From positions 7,453,001 through 7,517,000 of the forward strand of contig PUFA01000070.1 of the NCBI GenBank assembly GCA_003508835.1: a stretch of DNA of 64,000 nucleotides. Direction: 5' to 3'. How positions within the stretch are numbered: position 1 is the stretch's first letter; each line of letters opens with the position of its first letter. This document shows positions 34,975 to 47,010 of the stretch, one piece after another. The position numbers and the translations under genes were made by a program. The DNA comes from Eonycteris spelaea (Eukaryota > Chordata > Mammalia > Chiroptera > Pteropodidae). A model generated the notes under the pieces. That model worked only from the letters and a program-made list of their open reading frames with translations. It had not been told where the DNA came from and did not search any database.

Positions 34975-36320
34975 TGAATACAAAAGCCTCTCAATCCCAC
35001 AGTCATCCAGCAGCATCACTGTGCCGATATGTATATCCACTTGGAACCAAAGTAAATTCCACACCTTGATCAAAATTAATTGGTAAAAAGACTTCACAGT
35101 GAGCCAAAGTGCCTGGGAATCCTGATAGGTAATGACTAAGTGATTAAAACAACAGCAAAAACCCCATTAATTCAACAGTTTAAAAGGTTGAACAGTTGAA
35201 GATTCTAGGGTGCCTGATTTTTTATATCATGATTTTTAACTAAGGTATACATAAGTAGACATTGACACATACTTTCCTTTCCAGACACATCCAAATTTAA
35301 GTCATGATTTTAAGGAGAGTGCTAAAATGTTTACATTGCGTATGGCTTGTACAGAATTGATTTAGCTACTCTATGTTGCAGTAATTTTCACAATTATTTT
35401 CCCTCTCCGAGTATTTACAGAAGTTTTATATTCATCTTTGGCACTGTTACATTATGTTTTCTTTCAGCTTACTAAGTGACCTGAATGTCACAATTAGCTG
35501 GAAACATTTGCCCTCCATGTGCATCAGGGTTCATGAGGCGGAGAATAGCAAGGAGGGTTATTAATGAATTGGATCGATTATATGATATGATATTTTAGTG
35601 CTCATTTTTATCAGTCTAGCAGAAGCTTACATGTCACTCAAAAGTAGCCCCAGTGAGGCTGTCAACACTATGGCCCAATATCACAGAGATTGTAAGTTAT
35701 TCCTAGAAGAGCATGTGCCTGCCAAGCACATACCAGGGCTTTACAGTTTTGACCTTCTTTCATGTAGTCCTTGCAGCCAGAACCTGGCACAGAAGGCAGT
35801 ACTTCCAGCTGGTACTTTAGGTACATTGGGCCACCAGAGGTAATGAATGCACTTGACATTTACAGTTGGGTCTAAATTCACCACTGTAGCAAAGAACAGG
35901 AGTTGGATTAATGAATGACCAGTATGCAGAGCTACAGACCATGTCAATGGAGACCTCCCTAGAGTGTTGAGGCTTACAAAAAGAAATAAACATATTCAGA
36001 AGCCAAGAATGGTTTATGGATTATGTGTGCTAACCATGTGCAATCCTCTGCAGGGAAAACACAGCCAGGTATTTGAGGCAGAATTGGAGTGTGACCATGC
36101 GTGTCAGGGGAAGGGATTTTTATCTCTAATAGGCACAGCCAGCTTAATATGAAACTTGCATCTGCAGTTAGCACCAAACTCCAAGATTTTCATAGTTAAC
36201 TATGGAGCCAAATACTTTATTTGACTAGCTGTTGAATAAGCATGGCAGAATTGTGAAGTGTTTTCTGACTATAAAGGGAATTAAGCCTTTCTTATCACTC
36301 TCAAAAAAAAAAAAAAAGAA
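34975..36320. other. Unique sequence
   Basis: No recognised element. A poly(A) of about 15 lies at 36302-36316. Frames of 60-81 codons overlap on both strands at 35598-36177 without known domains. Confidence 0.42.
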
Positions 36321-36324
36321 AATG

Positions 36325-36790
36325 TTTCTTTATTCTTTTTTTATTACTATAAAAGATAGACATTTATGTTTAAAAACTAAAAATGCAAAAGAGCAAAAAG
36401 AAGTATATAAAAATTGCCTACCACCCTCACCGTCTCAGATAAACCCTGTCAGTAGTTTGATTAATTAATATTCTTCTAGTTGATTTTCAATATATGGTTA
36501 TATGATCAATTTAAAACATACATAATATGAAGTATAAAGTATAAAAATATGCAACTTACTTTTATTTTTCTTCACCAAAAGATCATTTTTCCATGACATT
36601 ATTTTTCCACTGCTGCATTTTTAATGGCACACAATATTCCAGTATAACCTTATTGTAATATACTTAAACAATCTCATACTGCTGGACACTTACTTATGTT
36701 ATGTCCATCTGTTTTTTTGCTACAAGCAATGTTGTAATGAACATTAAGAAGAGACGTATCTCTTGAAATTGGTTCCACTTTTAATACGTC
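36325..36790 (-). mobile_element. L1ME-type 3' region, minus
   Basis: On plus: 'ctaaaaatgcaaaagagcaa', 'tgcaacttacttttattttt', 'ttccactgctgcatttttaa', 'acacaatattccagtataac', 'gctacaagcaatgttgtaat' and 'gaacattaagaagagacgta'. This is the inverted order of L1ME 3' sequence ('cttgctttttt', 'tgtatagtattccattg', 'acaaacaatgctgcaatgaacatt'). Confidence 0.62.
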
Positions 36791-38420
36791 CAAACATCAT
36801 TTCTGCCATTCTCTCCAGATTAAATTAACCAGGCACCCGCCTACTCACCAAACATCTAGTTTTCCTCTTTCTCTGGAATTTTACTAGTGTCTCAATATAG
36901 AAATGACAGGAAGTATTCAAAGAGCTGTCATGTAGAAGAGGATTTATAATGGTTCTATATTTTCCCTAAGGACAGAATCACAACCAATAGTGAGAAGTTA
37001 CACAGGAGCAGATGTCTCCACTCACATGTGAACTTTGAAGCAATGAAATGAGCTGAGCTAGAGAGTGATGAGTTCAGGTCCCTGTTATTCAACCAGGGGC
37101 TAGAAAGATGTCTGTGGATGGCCTTTAGAAAGGATTCTGATTCTGGTTGGGAAATAGATTAGATTAGACTTTTAAAGCTTTTTGTTTTCAAAATGAAAAC
37201 TCTCCTGCAATTTTATGTGAATTCTAGGTAAACAATGCAGCAATTTATTAGCATAAGTATGCCTTAATACATTCAAATTTTGACACTTATTGGGAAGTCA
37301 GTCAATGAGAAAATTTGAGAACTGGTGGTTCCCTGTATGTTTAAAACTTCGATATCTTACATATTTTAGGAGAGCTTATTTTTAATAATTTACAAATACA
37401 TAAAATATAGTTTAAAAATTGTTTTTGAATCAGTTACAGAGTCTTGAACTATCTGTAATTTTATGGTTTTGTGGAATGAAGATGGAAAACCAGTGCACCA
37501 GACTGTCCTTAAAAACCTTTCTAGTTCTAAGACTAAATTTTTGCAAAATTTTGAAAGGATTATATCTGTATGAGCCAGTTTCCTAATTCAAATGGTGCTC
37601 TGTTTTATGCAGTGGTGCATCTAGTAACAGAGTGTAACAATTGGAGAGTATATGTGGAGTGTTGTCAGTCAGATTGAGGCAGGGTGGGAACTTAGGATCA
37701 GGAGAAAGCTGGAGTAAGTTTGCATTGGTTCTCAAATAGAATTCAGGCCAACAGGTGTGGCACAGGGGTCTGAGTCAGGCAGCAGTGTCCAAAAGCCTAA
37801 GACGACAATAGCTGAAATCCAGTTTGTGTATATAGATGGCAGGGAAGGGTAGCAACAAGAAAGTATGTTGTTAGATGGCAAATCTTGTACAAAGCAGGAA
37901 GTCTTTCCCTCCATCCTACCAAAGTCATATCATACTCTCAAAGGGCGGACAGTCCTGAGCTCAAAATTACAGGTTAGTAAAAGTTTCTGTTTTTGATGGC
38001 ATGAAGATGCAGAGACAGAGTAAAATATCTCTGACACTAATAGTTTGGACAGGCAGCTTTATAAGCAACTAATTATGCTTAGAAAAAGTGTTGGTCGGTC
38101 AGGTAAAGTCTTTAAGGAGATTTGCTAGGTTTAAGAACACATCATGCCCTCTGGGGTGGGAGAGTCTAGTATACTAATACAAGGAATAACTTGCAGACAA
38201 TTTACTTCTCTTCCACCTTGAAGCAGGGAATGAATGAATCAACCTCAAGCCGTAGTGCTGTCTCCAGGGCCACACTGACTCAGCCCTTGGCATTCTGCCT
38301 AACAAAAGCAAGACAATTGAAAAGGGACATGTTCCTTGGGATGTTGGTAGTCTTAATATATTGGTTTATTCATCTACATTCACATAAATAAACCCCTAGA
38401 AATCATTTCAGACACAAAAA
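36791..38420. other. Unique sequence
   Basis: No recognised element. The region 37600-38310 is somewhat less AT-rich than its surroundings, without exon-like frames. Confidence 0.42.
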
Positions 38421-38423
38421 CTG

Positions 38424-38455
38424 CATATATATATATTATATATATATATATATAA
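38424..38455. repeat. (TA)n microsatellite
   Basis: About 32 bp of nearly pure AT dinucleotide with one slip. Confidence 0.93.
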
Positions 38456-38689
38456 TAGCCATTATATAAATATATAGCTATAGAGTTATATAATTATTCT
38501 TTGATTTTGAAGGGAATAACGTTTATTCATTAACTAATCATTCATTATTATCTATTTGTAGATCGCTAATGCTATCTTGCTAAGTACTGCTAGGTACATG
38601 AGTAAATGACTTCTTGTACTTTAAGAAAAATTATAATGTTGCAAGAAACACACAAACATATACTATTAAGCAGTAGTCTTATTCTATAT

Positions 38690-38890
38690 GTTTTGCAGAC
38701 TGTTTCTATATGTTATCTCATTTGTTCCATAGTATTTCAGTATTTCCATATGAAAGAGACCCAGAGGTCACCTCCACCAGGTGTACTGATGAGCAAACAT
38801 GAAGCCCAGAGAGAATGTGACTTGCCTAGACAATATCAGAACCAAAATCTTCTGACTCAAGAGCAATGTACAACCGTATTATTCCTCTGC
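38690..38890 (-). repeat. MIR SINE, minus
   Basis: 'Tctatatgttatctcatttg', 'ctgatgagcaaacatgaagc', 'ccagagagaatgtgacttgc' and 'ctagacaatatcagaaccaa' read as inverted MIR. Confidence 0.62.
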
Positions 38891-40015
38891 AAATAAAATA
38901 TGAAGCCAAGACCTCTTTTTTCTCTGTGATATATATTTAATTTTCAGTTTGTCCAGTGCAATTCTAAGTTTGTCAAATAGCTTGAAATACAAATATTTGA
39001 GGTTTGGTTTGATATGAGTCATATGTATGAAGAACACTTTAATTTACAAAGCTGTACATATATATATATACATATATACATATATATATAGGGAGAATTA
39101 AAACATATGTTTCTGATTCATTTATGATTAACTCAACCTTTATTTTGCAATAATAGTTATTTGATGCTTAGATACTTCATTGTGGCTTCAGTATAGTTTC
39201 ACACTAAAAGTAGAAATCATAGTTCATTAAGATTAAATTAATTCACTCCTAAATACAGCTGTATGCCTCAAAAACTAGTTTTTCATAATATTTTATTAGA
39301 TTCCAAACTTAATAAAAATTGCTTATTTTTACTAAAGCAAACTTATTCTCCATTTAAAATTTTTTTCCAACTCCTTATGTTCTATTTAGATACAGCGATT
39401 TTATTTTATATTTCTCAGAATCCTTTAGAAATGTATGTCGCAGTTATTATATAAATGGCTTTTTGTTGTCAAAAGGGAAAAAAAGAGGAGGAAAAAAATC
39501 ACTGGGCTTTTTTGAAAAGGTAATAACAAGACTTTTAAATGAATGCCTTTTTTCACCATTCAGACTCGAATGAACTTGGCATTAAACCTGTTCTTTAATT
39601 CAATCCATCTGTTCAGTGCCCACTGCTTTATTTTTAGTGCCACCATTTTAAAATTGCTTGAAGGTTTTCACAGTGAAAATTATCAAAGATCACAAATTCC
39701 CAATGTAATAAACATGTATAACGCGTGCACCAACGAACCATCTTGTCTGATGTGATAATATTTCTCATGTCTCTCTAATACCAAATATGCCTTCTAGAAA
39801 AAAAATTACGAAATTTTTACATCAGGGAATTTTAACCACTAATCATGCCATTTGAGTTTAAATCATCAATTTAATGTAGCATCAAGTATATACACTGGAT
39901 TTTAAAAATTACTAGCAACAAAATAGAAGATGGAGCATACTTTATCAGCATAAAAGATTGTAAGGGGCAACAAAAACAAACAATCTCAGTATGTGTACTA
40001 AAATTCTTGTTAATG
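38891..40015. other. Unique AT-rich sequence with a TA/CA tract
   Basis: No interspersed repeat recognised. The (TA)n/CATA tract is listed separately. Confidence 0.42.
39056..39090. repeat. (TA)n with CATA interruptions
   Basis: About 35 bp of TA dinucleotides broken by two CATA units. Confidence 0.92.
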
Positions 40016-40024
40016 GGATTGTCA

Positions 40025-40350
40025 ATAGTGGCAAGAGCTTTATTGAAACTCGGGCTTTGCCTCTGTCTTCAGACCCACTCACATCCTACCGACCACTGAA
40101 GTGAGAAGCCACAATGGCACCGCGGAGCAACACAGAGGGCACCGTGGTCAGCCTGGGACCGACAACCAGCAGCCTTGCGCTGGTTCTTGCCCAAGCTTTT
40201 CCCGCTGATCCCCCTCTTTCCATAACAGCCCTGGGAGTTTCTCAAAAGACCTGATTGTACTGCTTTGGACTGCCGTTTCAGTCTCTATATACTGCAGAAC
40301 CAGAGTTTCCTGTTTTCAGCAGGAATTCCTGGTATTTATTTTTGAAGCCA
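40025..40350 (-). other. CpG-rich patch; candidate LTR or retrocopy 3' end on minus
   Basis: About ten CpGs lie in roughly 210 bp (40045-40290), whereas the flanks have almost none. On the minus strand a TATA-like 'gtatatagag' (near 40290) is followed about 245 bases later by 'tttcaataaagctcttgcc' (40039-40044 is the complement of AATAAA), an LTR-like arrangement. No open frame supports a coding retrocopy. A small conserved regulatory element is an alternative. Confidence 0.35.
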
Positions 40351-40694
40351 AAATCAGAAGTTTCTCTAAAACTTTTTATTTTACATGAGCTATACATCAA
40401 AGGCACATGACCAGGTAGTTTTCATTTTATAAGATCCTGAAGTTTTAGCTTCTGAGATAGTATGTTTTGTGCAGAATTTTTTAAAATTTTTTTTCATTTC
40501 TAATAAGAATTCAAAAGTATTAGTGGGAGGAGAGAGAGTAAAAATGTGTGCAGGTAAGTGAACAACCCATTGTTTTTCTAGTTTTATGTGTCATTTTTAA
40601 ACATAATTATTGAAATGATAACAGGCAGGTGTAGTCTAATAGAGAAATGACATAAAGTCTTCTGAGCTGCAAGTGACCTCAGAAGGTACATAGA

Positions 40695-40865
40695 TCCAAT
40701 GATCTGAGGTGGGGCTGAGGCCGTGATGCTAGCGCTGGGGAACGGCTACAAATACAGATGAAGCTTTGGTCACTTGCCGACCACTTCGCCTCCTGCTGTG
40801 TGGCCAGGTTCCTAACAGACCATGGACCTGTACTGGTCTGCAGCCCAGGAGTTGGGGACCCCAAT
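40695..40865 (-). mobile_element. hAT-type transposon end, minus
   Basis: 'Atgctagcgctggggaacgg', 'ctacaaatacagatgaagct', 'tcctgctgtgtggccaggtt' and 'cctaacagaccatggacctg' are the reverse complement of a GC-rich hAT family. Its end reads 'caggggtccccaac', followed by 'gaccggtaccggtccgtgg'. The terminal inverted repeat is visible as 'gttggggacccc' ending near 40862. No transposase remains; the 61-codon minus frame is incidental. Confidence 0.78.
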
Positions 40866-40869
40866 AGAC

Positions 40870-42450
40870 ATGAATTCCTTCAACAGAAGCAGCCTCTGCA
40901 AGGTCAAACTATTTTCCTGAGCACCAGCAAATGGGAGAACTGGTACTCAGGTTTGGAATCCATGTCTGTTTCTCTCCACTCCACTGCCTGAAGGACGGAG
41001 TCAGAAAATGTGGTCTTAACTTTCCAGCAACAGTATGAACTTTCTAGGCTTCCGTTTCCCTTTCTAACAGTAACACTGATGTGTTCTAGAAAGTTGCATA
41101 TTTGTAATTTACAGATGACAAATTTATTTTGAAAAGTACAAAATGCTATGCTATATCTTTAGTCTTTTTTAATGACTGGTGTAGTATAAAATGAAATAAT
41201 GTGTGTGAAGACTAAAAATGCTTGACACTCGGTTGATAGTAGCTCTTAATATTCTCGTTCCTCCGAGGAAGCAGGAATATTTTCATCCATTGCCAAAATG
41301 TCTCCTATGCTATTTCCTTCAGGACTTGGGCTCACCTTGCAGCTTTCTTGTTCCCCTGACATTTTCCTCTCTTCAAAAAAAAGTGCAAATCAGAAAATCA
41401 GAAGCAGAAGAGGCTTGAAGAAAGGAAGCAACGGAGCTATGAAGGGATGGGGTGGGGAGATTCTGAGAAGGTATCCCTAATGGGGAGAAATCCCATGATA
41501 AATAACAAAAAAAGAAAATCTTTTAATAGTTCACTACTCACAATAATTAAAGAAGTCAAATGAATTTCTGGGGATTTCCTGATAACTTCCAATCACCCAA
41601 GGGATAGAAAAACATTAAGTATTCAATTAGCAGTGCCCAAGGACACCAACAGAAGTACCTGCTACAAATCTGAGGGTTTTCTATATTTAATTAGACCACA
41701 CTCCAGGACTTAAGGCAGTGAATATGCAGCTAATACCCCATCTTGCCCATCATGTATTTATAGTGCATGTTGCTGCAAAGTCATTATTTGGGACTGCCTT
41801 TTTAACTCCTGGTTGTTTTCCAGATACTTGGAAGCTATCTGCTGTATATGTGATATATACCAATTTATCCAACTACTCTTGCCAAGCTTTCCAGCAAACT
41901 GAGCCCCAAATGAGCTTTTCTTCCAAAACGACTATGAAATAAACACTATCATATCCTTTGGCAGGCTATTCTCAGTCAACAGATGACATAAAAGGTGAGA
42001 ATGGGTGACTTCTAATACCCAGGAGTCCCACTGGGTTAGGGAAATGATACCTGGGGTAAGATTCTATCAAAGGCCAAGTTTCCAAACCACAAGGGTACCA
42101 TCTAGTGCTCAGGAGCAAGAACCTACGAAACCGTTCCAGCGTCCTCAAGAAGAATGAAGGCACCGCAAAACGAAGTGCGTTTATAACCTGGGAATAGGTT
42201 ATTCACTCATACACAGGATCCAGCCCCAAGGTTAATATACTGTCTCAAGAATCCATGAAATTGTTTCTGTGTTCAGAGGGGAAAAGGAGAAACAAGGGAA
42301 CAATTCTGGCTACTATATCTGCTCTTCCTTAGGTAATGCACAGTGATTTCTCTTTCAGGACTCTGGGAAAAGTTTTCATCGTGAGATAACTTGGGCTAAA
42401 GATCTGTGTCCTGGCCTTCTGGGAGTTAATCTTGAGTTTACTGTGGACCG
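40870..42450. other. Unique sequence
   Basis: No recognised element. Frames of 60-77 codons are unsupported. Confidence 0.42.
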
Positions 42451-42454
42451 GCAG

Positions 42455-42590
42455 ACCAATCTGCAGTGAGCTATTCCTTTGCATTTTCAAATTCCTCATC
42501 CACAAAATGAGGATGACTATATTTGCTCCTGCACCTCTCATAGTGGCCTTTATGATTAAGTAATTAATGGGTATAAAGTTCATTGAAAGT
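42455..42590 (+). repeat. MIR SINE 3' half
   Basis: 'Attcctcatccacaaaatga', 'ggatgactatatttgctcct' and 'tatgattaagtaattaatgg' match the MIR segment beginning at 'cctcatctgtaaaatgggga'. Confidence 0.58.
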
Positions 42591-42874
42591 GGAAAAAAAA
42601 CAAATGAATGCTAAGAGATGTTATTATAACAAATCCCAATGGCTTATCTGGCCAGACAAAAAGGAGACATTGAATTGGATTGGTAGGATGGGTGTGACAG
42701 CGTTTTGTTTGAGTCACAATTACTTCGGATTGTTTACAGCAACTTTGAAGTGTGATTTTTTTCACCCCTGAAGATAAGAGAGTTTAAGTTAAATGACATT
42801 CTTTCATCCTGTGACTATGGGAAAGATCTATCACTATTTTCTAATCCCAAATTTTATTTGACGCCATCCTCCAT

Positions 42875-43115
42875 TTTATAGTCAGTGGAAATTTATTCAG
42901 CACCCACATCCTGAATATGAGTAATGAGAGAGACCAAAAACTTTTACTTTGTTAAAAAACTTCCTTGTTCAATTTGTTACCGGTATGTGTCATGCCCTAA
43001 GATTAATACCAAATTGAAAAAAGACACAGCCCTGCCTTCTGGGAGGTCACATTCTAGTGGGGGAGATGAACCCATACATAGACAATACAAATGCAAGGGC
43101 TGCATGAGTGTTATC
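42875..43115 (-). repeat. L2 3' region, minus
   Basis: 'Gtggaaatttattcagcacc' (tail), then 'gtatgtgtcatgccctaag', 'gccctgccttctgggaggtc' and 'acattctagtgggggagatg' are inverted L2. About 60 bases (42910-42985) do not match and may be an insertion. Confidence 0.62.
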
Positions 43116-43154
43116 ACTTAGATAAAAAGGTCTTCCAAGCAGGAACTTCCTAAA

Positions 43155-43725
43155 ATAAAAACCCAGTCATGCTATGTCCATTTAAAACACAATATTCAGG
43201 ATAAAGTGTAAGCCTTAATATAATTTAAACAAACTTTATAATCTGACTCCTAATTAGCATCCAGCACCATCTTTACCTTCTCTCTCCTCATACCCAGTAG
43301 TCAGATGATCCTTACTATTCAGTTCCAGTTCACAAATTCACTGAGCTGTCTATCACCTCCAGGCCTTAGCACTTGCTGCTCCTTTGACAGGAAAAGCATT
43401 TCCCTCTATGCCCTCTGCTTCCTCATCTCGACCCATAGCTCCTTTTTTTTGGCCCAACTACTGGCCCACTTCCAACGCTTCAGATTTCAGTAAGAGTCAC
43501 ATCCTTCTAGAACCTTCCCTGATGTCTCAGGTCATTCTTTTGTGACTCTTTACTGACTTGAATTTCTCTTATCTTGGCAATTACTGCACAATATTAGAAT
43601 TACCTGTCCCTTTGTATTTTGCACTAGGCTCGCGGATGGCAGCATGGATCACTGATACAGCAAGAGCGTAGCAAGTGCAAGATAAATATGTATGAGTGAA
43701 TGAATGAATGAATGAATGAATGAGT
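43155..43725 (+). repeat. L2 LINE 3' region, plus
   Basis: 'Cttataatctgactcctaat', 'cttactattcagttccagtt', 'ccaggccttagcacttgctg', 'ccttccctgatgtctcaggt' and 'ggcaattactgcacaatatt' are in L2 order. It ends in the characteristic (TGAA)n tail at 43697-43722. The reverse-transcriptase frame is destroyed. Confidence 0.78.
43697..43722 (+). repeat. (TGAA)n L2 3' tail repeat
   Basis: About six TGAA units terminate the L2. L2 elements end in short tandem repeats of this unit instead of poly(A). Confidence 0.85.
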
Positions 43726-44460
43726 GTATAGTCTAGGAGTATCCCTCAAAATTGCTAAGTGCTTAGTTACAAGAATATTAAACCTTTTCTGTTTCATCTT
43801 CACTAAAATATGTCTAAAGCTAAGATTTATAGCTAAAATCACTTCTTCATATTGATCTCCTCAACAAGTATATACTTTTATGCAATAACAGGTTTCTAAT
43901 TTTTATACAACACTATTATAACAAAAAATACCAACCCTGAGTGACATAAAAGCCTTTGTGTACTTTTAATTATGACTTTAAATTGAGTTTTTGTGTAATC
44001 CATTTCATTCAAAAAGGGGACAAACAGATATATTGGCATAGTTGATCACAATAACCAAGTCAAACAAGATGTGAGGGTTTTTTTCAATTTTAATGCAGAT
44101 TGTCAATTTTCATTTTCCCTGAAAATCCATTTTGACACTGACTCAACCCCATTCTATAAAAATGATATCTTACAGCATATAATTATGTACTTCGTGTCAC
44201 TCGACAGCAATTCTCTACTGGTTTCATCAATCCATCAACACCTGCTAGGAAAGCTCTCAGCCCTGAGATGGGAGTTATGCAGGAAGAGAGGGAAAGTATA
44301 ATTAGTCTGCTTCCTGGCCTCAGGCAGTGCGAAATCTAGTTAGGGAGTTAACTGACATCATGTACACCTGATTTAACAAGTCAAAATAATTATGTAGCAG
44401 GTACAAATCTCTATCCACAAACTTAAGGAAACAGTGAGATGCATTTCTCTTTACTCCCTT
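43726..44460. other. Unique sequence
   Basis: No recognised element. The 76-codon frame at 44071-44301 has no known domain. Confidence 0.4.
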
Positions 44461-44464
44461 GCTA

Positions 44465-44630
44465 CTTCAGGTGTGGCCTGAGAACCACAGCACCAGCATC
44501 ATCAAGAAGCTCATTTAAAATGCAGATTCTCGGGCCTGGTTCTCAATTGACTGAATCAGAATCTGCTTTAACAAGGCCCCCGGGTCATTGGTATACACAT
44601 TAAAGATTTTGAAGCATTGCTCTGGTAGAT
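44465..44630 (+). mobile_element. MER5A-type hAT transposon
   Basis: 'Ggtgtggcctgagaaccaca', 'caccagcatcatcaagaagc', 'tcatttaaaatgcagattct', 'gactgaatcagaatctgctt' and 'taacaaggcccccgggtcat' give nearly the full element. Confidence 0.78.
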
Positions 44631-44699
44631 ATTTTTCAAAGTAGTCCACAGGTGACCTATAGGAGATCATCTGAGGATACTAGTTAAAAAGAGATGAAA

Positions 44700-44835
44700 T
44701 ACTGCCATTTGCGACAGCATGGATGGACCTCAAGATAATCATGCTAAGCGAAATAAGCCAGACAGAAAAGTTGAAAATTACATGATATCACTTATATACG
44801 GGATATAAACCTAAAAGCAACAAATAACAGGACAA
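44700..44835 (+). mobile_element. L1MA9-like 3' fragment, plus
   Basis: 'Ttgcgacagcatggatggac', 'taatcatgctaagcgaaata', 'agccagacagaaaagttgaa' and 'atgatatcacttatatacgg' closely follow L1MA-type 3' sequence shared among boreoeutherian mammals. Truncated at both ends. Confidence 0.82.
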
Positions 44836-46670
44836 GGATTCAGGAAGTCCACCTAAAATGAAACCACCATGTAAATAAGACTTTAGAGCTTTTCCCTCAG
44901 AGTTTGTCTTAATGAGGAGAATAAATATAACCAGGTTACAAATGTCAGTCATTGCCCGGCAGTTGAAATTACATCAGAGTAGAGAGCTCTCAAGTCCTGT
45001 CTTAGACCTTCTATGTCTCTGGGATTCTCTCTTGGATATCCTTGGCCTGTCAAAATATGTCTTACCTTAGAACCACTCCTGTTGTTACTTATTTCTAGCC
45101 AGTAAAAATCCCATTCTTGTTTACATGCCATTATTCCTTTTTAGTCTGTCACTATTGGATAGGGAAGCAAATTTCTATGTTTCTATGGTAATATAGATAT
45201 TTTGGTTTTGAAATCCTTAACCTAAGATATGGTTAAACTTCGTTGGGTTGATGAGATCTTCTGAGACCATGGAGGCCTAATAACAAGCTATATGTGCCTA
45301 TGTGACCCCCTCTGATTGGAAAATATGAAGGGAACCCATAGAGGCCAGTAAGAAGACATACTTGGTCTCTTGCTCCAAAACCTCCTGCTTAAGTAATATT
45401 CATAAAGCTCTTCCTGTTGATAGGTAATATGTGTCTCTAAAAGGTGAGAGATGGAGAATAACAATGATGGAGCAAATTATGTGAGAGGATGGGAGGAAGA
45501 AAATGAGGGGAGGAAAGGAAAAAATGAGAAGAGAGGAATGTTATACAAATAGGAAGTGAGTTAATTTATTGAGAATGACGGTTGTGGAAGGGGATTAGAC
45601 ATTAGCAAAATGGCACTTTCAAATTCTGACAGTGATGTGGAGGCATTTGGTAGGGCATCCATAATATTCATGCAGTACTGAGGGCCAGCTGGAGTGGCAG
45701 AGGAGGGATCTTGTATGGATTTATCTATCTCCTCTCTGACGTCCTGGTGGGACACATAATTCTAGGTAAGGATCCAGCAGGGGACAAATGAGGCGAATAG
45801 TGCTTTTCAGAAATTTACATATCGCTGCATCCAACTTCACGCAGACACCAGTACATTTACTGGTGAAGCAACTATGTGAGGATCCTGTGATATCAAATAG
45901 TGAGTCAGTGGGGTTTTGAAGATAACTAAGTGAAGGCGAAATCCCTAAAGACACATTTAATTGCTGGATTGTTTCTTTCTTCTCTTAATCATCCCCATTC
46001 AGGGATGGTGTAAAGAGCTTAAAAAGTGGGGAGGTTGATTAATTTATGGAAATGCTTTATGTTATTTTAAAGAAGGTGAAAGCTGATGTGTTGTTCCTCT
46101 TTTAGTGCTGAGTTACATAGGGTCCTCTTTACAACCCTACTAGAGGTCCCCATCTTCTTAGGTATACAGGTCCCACAAAAGAGAGGAACTAAGAGAGACA
46201 CACAGACAATCATAAAACTATTTTAGAAACCCCAAGGCAGGACAATAATTGCCAAAAAAAAATTTTTTTTTCTTTTCAGTTCTGGAATCCGTATATCTTT
46301 CAAGAGAAAACTAATCCCACAATTTATGATGCATTTATGACTCATTTACACTAAATTTATCAAAGCCACATTTTTCAGATAATTCTGATAACAGACAGAC
46401 TACAGGACTCTTTGTTAAGCCACTTTAAAAGGTAATTCTTTGAATATAAAGAAACCAGACTTTACCCAGACTTACTAGAATTTGTTCTTGAGTTTGATTC
46501 AACTCTGAGTATCTGATTCAGAGCTTGTAGGATTTCAGACATGAAACAACCTGCTCTCCAATCTAATGATCAAGCGAAGCTTTAACTGATGAGGTATATT
46601 TCATTTATCAGACATTTATGTCATCAAAGGTTTTAACCATCTCTATATTGGGCAAGACTTGGCTAGTTTC
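44836..46670. other. Mostly unique sequence with a possible coding remnant (45561-45954, minus)
   Basis: No named repeat is recognised. Two overlapping minus frames (45721-45954, protein starting MSLGISPSLS; 45561-45755, starting MSHQDVREEI) abut with a shift of frame and are of normal amino-acid mix, so they could be one decayed frame. A minus-strand 'aataaa' lies just past the second stop (near 45560). I cannot assign a family. Confidence 0.35.
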
Positions 46671-46679
46671 CAATATATA

Positions 46680-47010
46680 ATGTGCCACAGGGCCACAGGG
46701 CCAGCAATTATCCAAGTCGTCTATACTGACACAATAAAAACAGATTAGCCATCTAAAACAAATGGATTTACAATTAGGTCATTAAGAAGATAGCCACCCC
46801 TCTCACCTCTTTTCTCCCTCTGTCAGAAAGAAGACCAAATAAGTCCGCTCATTTCCCATTGTTTATCCCCTGTTCCCTGAGGTATTTGGTGAATGAAAAA
46901 CCTATAAACTTTTCCAAGCGCTTTTTATCTTCTGCCATTCTCCGCCATTCTGCCCGCAGGTCATTTAAATAAATGTTTGCTGCTTAAATCCATTTGTCCT
47001 GGTGGCAGTG
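46680..47010 (+). other. Possible degraded LTR-like segment
   Basis: A TATA-like 'cctataaacttttcc' near 46901 is followed by a pyrimidine-rich stretch with 'ccattctccgccattctgcc', and about 70 bases later by 'aaataaatgtttgctgctta'. This TATA-to-AATAAA spacing is LTR-like, but no family is identified and the 5' limit is a guess. Confidence 0.28.

Noticed and set aside
40080..40140. Cetartiodactyl CHR-type SINE ('gagaagccacaatg', 'accgcggagcaaca' wording)
   Set aside because: Only a few short words are shared. There is no tRNA-like head, no order over more than about 40 bases and no A-rich tail.
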